A stretch of DNA of 6,661 nt from Acidobacteriota bacterium. GTDB lineage: Bacteria > Actinomycetota > Acidimicrobiia > Acidimicrobiales > SHLQ01. Position numbers and translations under genes: made by a program. This document shows, one piece after another, positions 6,176 to 6,661 of the stretch. The stretch covers positions 1-6,661 of the forward strand of contig JADFOM010000142.1 in the NCBI GenBank assembly GCA_022562835.1, in the 5' to 3' direction. Numbering within the stretch: position 1 is the first letter of the stretch; every line of letters begins with the position of its first letter. The notes below the pieces were generated by a model. That model did no database searches. It saw only the letters and a program-made list of their open reading frames with translations, and had not been told where the DNA came from.

Positions 6176-6661
6176 TTTCCAAAACCCTCCAAGAGTTCGA
6201 CTAATGGTTCATAGAGGTGCCGTTTGATTGCGCCCAGCGTGTCGCCCGCTGTATCCATCAACGGTCTCACCAGTTCGATAGCACACGGGCGTACCGAATC
6301 ACTCGCCACCGCCTTGTGCACGATATTGTTGGCCGCGGCCTCCGCTCCACCGTATCGATGGCCCGTCACCATTGCCTCGTGCATCACATGTGGGGCCAGA
6401 CGCGCACGGTTCAGTTCCTGCAGAGGCCGAGGAAACGTCATGTTCAGGGCGATCTCGGGCCAGCAGATGAAACCCCGATCGGATCTCATGACCCGGTGGT
6501 CATGGGCCAGCGCGACAAATGCACCGAGGCCGAACGCGTGGCCGTTGATAGCAGCTGCGGTTGGTGCGGGAAATGTGAGGATTCGCGCGCACAATTCCAT
6601 CGTGCGTCCCACATAGGCGGCGACATCGTCTGGATTCTCGACGATGTAACGCCGCTGCACC
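6172..6661 (-). CDS. Enoyl-CoA hydratase/isomerase (crotonase) family, partial, likely Delta3-Delta2-enoyl-CoA isomerase
   Basis: The visible 162-163 residues are the C-terminal two thirds of a crotonase-fold protein; the start lies beyond the window edge, and the GTG at 6660-6658 is probably internal. PTAAAINGHAFGLGAFVALAHD is the CoA/oxyanion-hole segment. VMRSDRGFICWPEIALNM follows, in which the glutamate of PEI (residue 69 counted from 6660) sits at the usual catalytic acid position. The pattern PT-A-NGHA, then SHD-like and MR-DRGF, resembles plant and peroxisomal Delta3-Delta2-enoyl-CoA isomerases more than classical hydratases, whose glycine-rich GAGGTQRL loop is absent; here it reads FPRPLQELNRARL. 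Such isomerases move double bonds so that unsaturated acyl-CoAs can enter beta-oxidation. It overlaps the esterase start by four bases and so forms one operon with it. Family secure, isomerase assignment moderate. Confidence 0.82.
   Translation of the reverse strand, partial: VQRRYIVENPDDVAAYVGRTMELCARILTFPAPTAAAINGHAFGLGAFVALAHDHRVMRSDRGFICWPEIALNMTFPRPLQELNRARLAPHVMHEAMVTGHRYGGAEAAANNIVHKAVASDSVRPCAIELVRPLMDTAGDTLGAIKRHLYEPLVELLEGFGK

Overview
The window looks like a stretch of a high-GC actinobacterial chromosome, or of a metagenomic contig from that group. It shows GTG starts, tightly overlapping GTGA/ATGA gene pairs, an HSL-family esterase with a hydrophobic N-terminal anchor and a soluble bacterial P450. 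Genus cannot be settled from the sequence. Hand counts give about 55-60% G+C through most of the window. The first ~120 bases are clearly different, at about 73%.

Layout from left to right. Bases 3-119 encode a piece of an isocitrate lyase/PEP mutase-superfamily enzyme that breaks off abruptly near 118-122. From there to 819 (+) runs a JmjC-like cupin (JMJD5/FIH type) Fe(II)/2-oxoglutarate oxygenase lacking its N-terminus. Converging on it with a 6-base gap is the C-terminal quarter (826-1176, -) of an acetyl-CoA hydrolase/CoA-transferase. That remnant lies just downstream of a complete D-aminoacylase-like amidohydrolase (1191-2888, -). A 135-base divergent intergenic region (2889-3023) holds a TAAAC-GAAC-GTTTA palindrome that could be a TetR operator. 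To its right, a cytochrome P450 (3024-4325, +) and a TetR-family regulator (4322-4906, +) overlap by four bases. Converging on them from the right are an alpha/beta-hydrolase esterase with a membrane-anchor-like N-terminus (4928-6175, -) and an enoyl-CoA hydratase/isomerase cut by the window end (6172-6661, -), also overlapping by four bases.

The intact part (1191-6661) reads as a catabolic locus for a hydrophobic or acylated compound: P450 hydroxylation, ester cleavage, amide or ring hydrolysis and a beta-oxidation isomerase, with a local TetR regulator probably controlling the divergent promoter. The substrate is not visible, and no ferredoxin or ferredoxin reductase for the P450 is present. 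The left sixth of the window is patchwork: three genes in a row (mutase, cupin, CoA-transferase) are incomplete at internal positions, which points to rearrangement breakpoints or, for the first 120 bases, a misassembly. No tRNA, rRNA, CRISPR array, insertion sequence or convincing terminator was seen.
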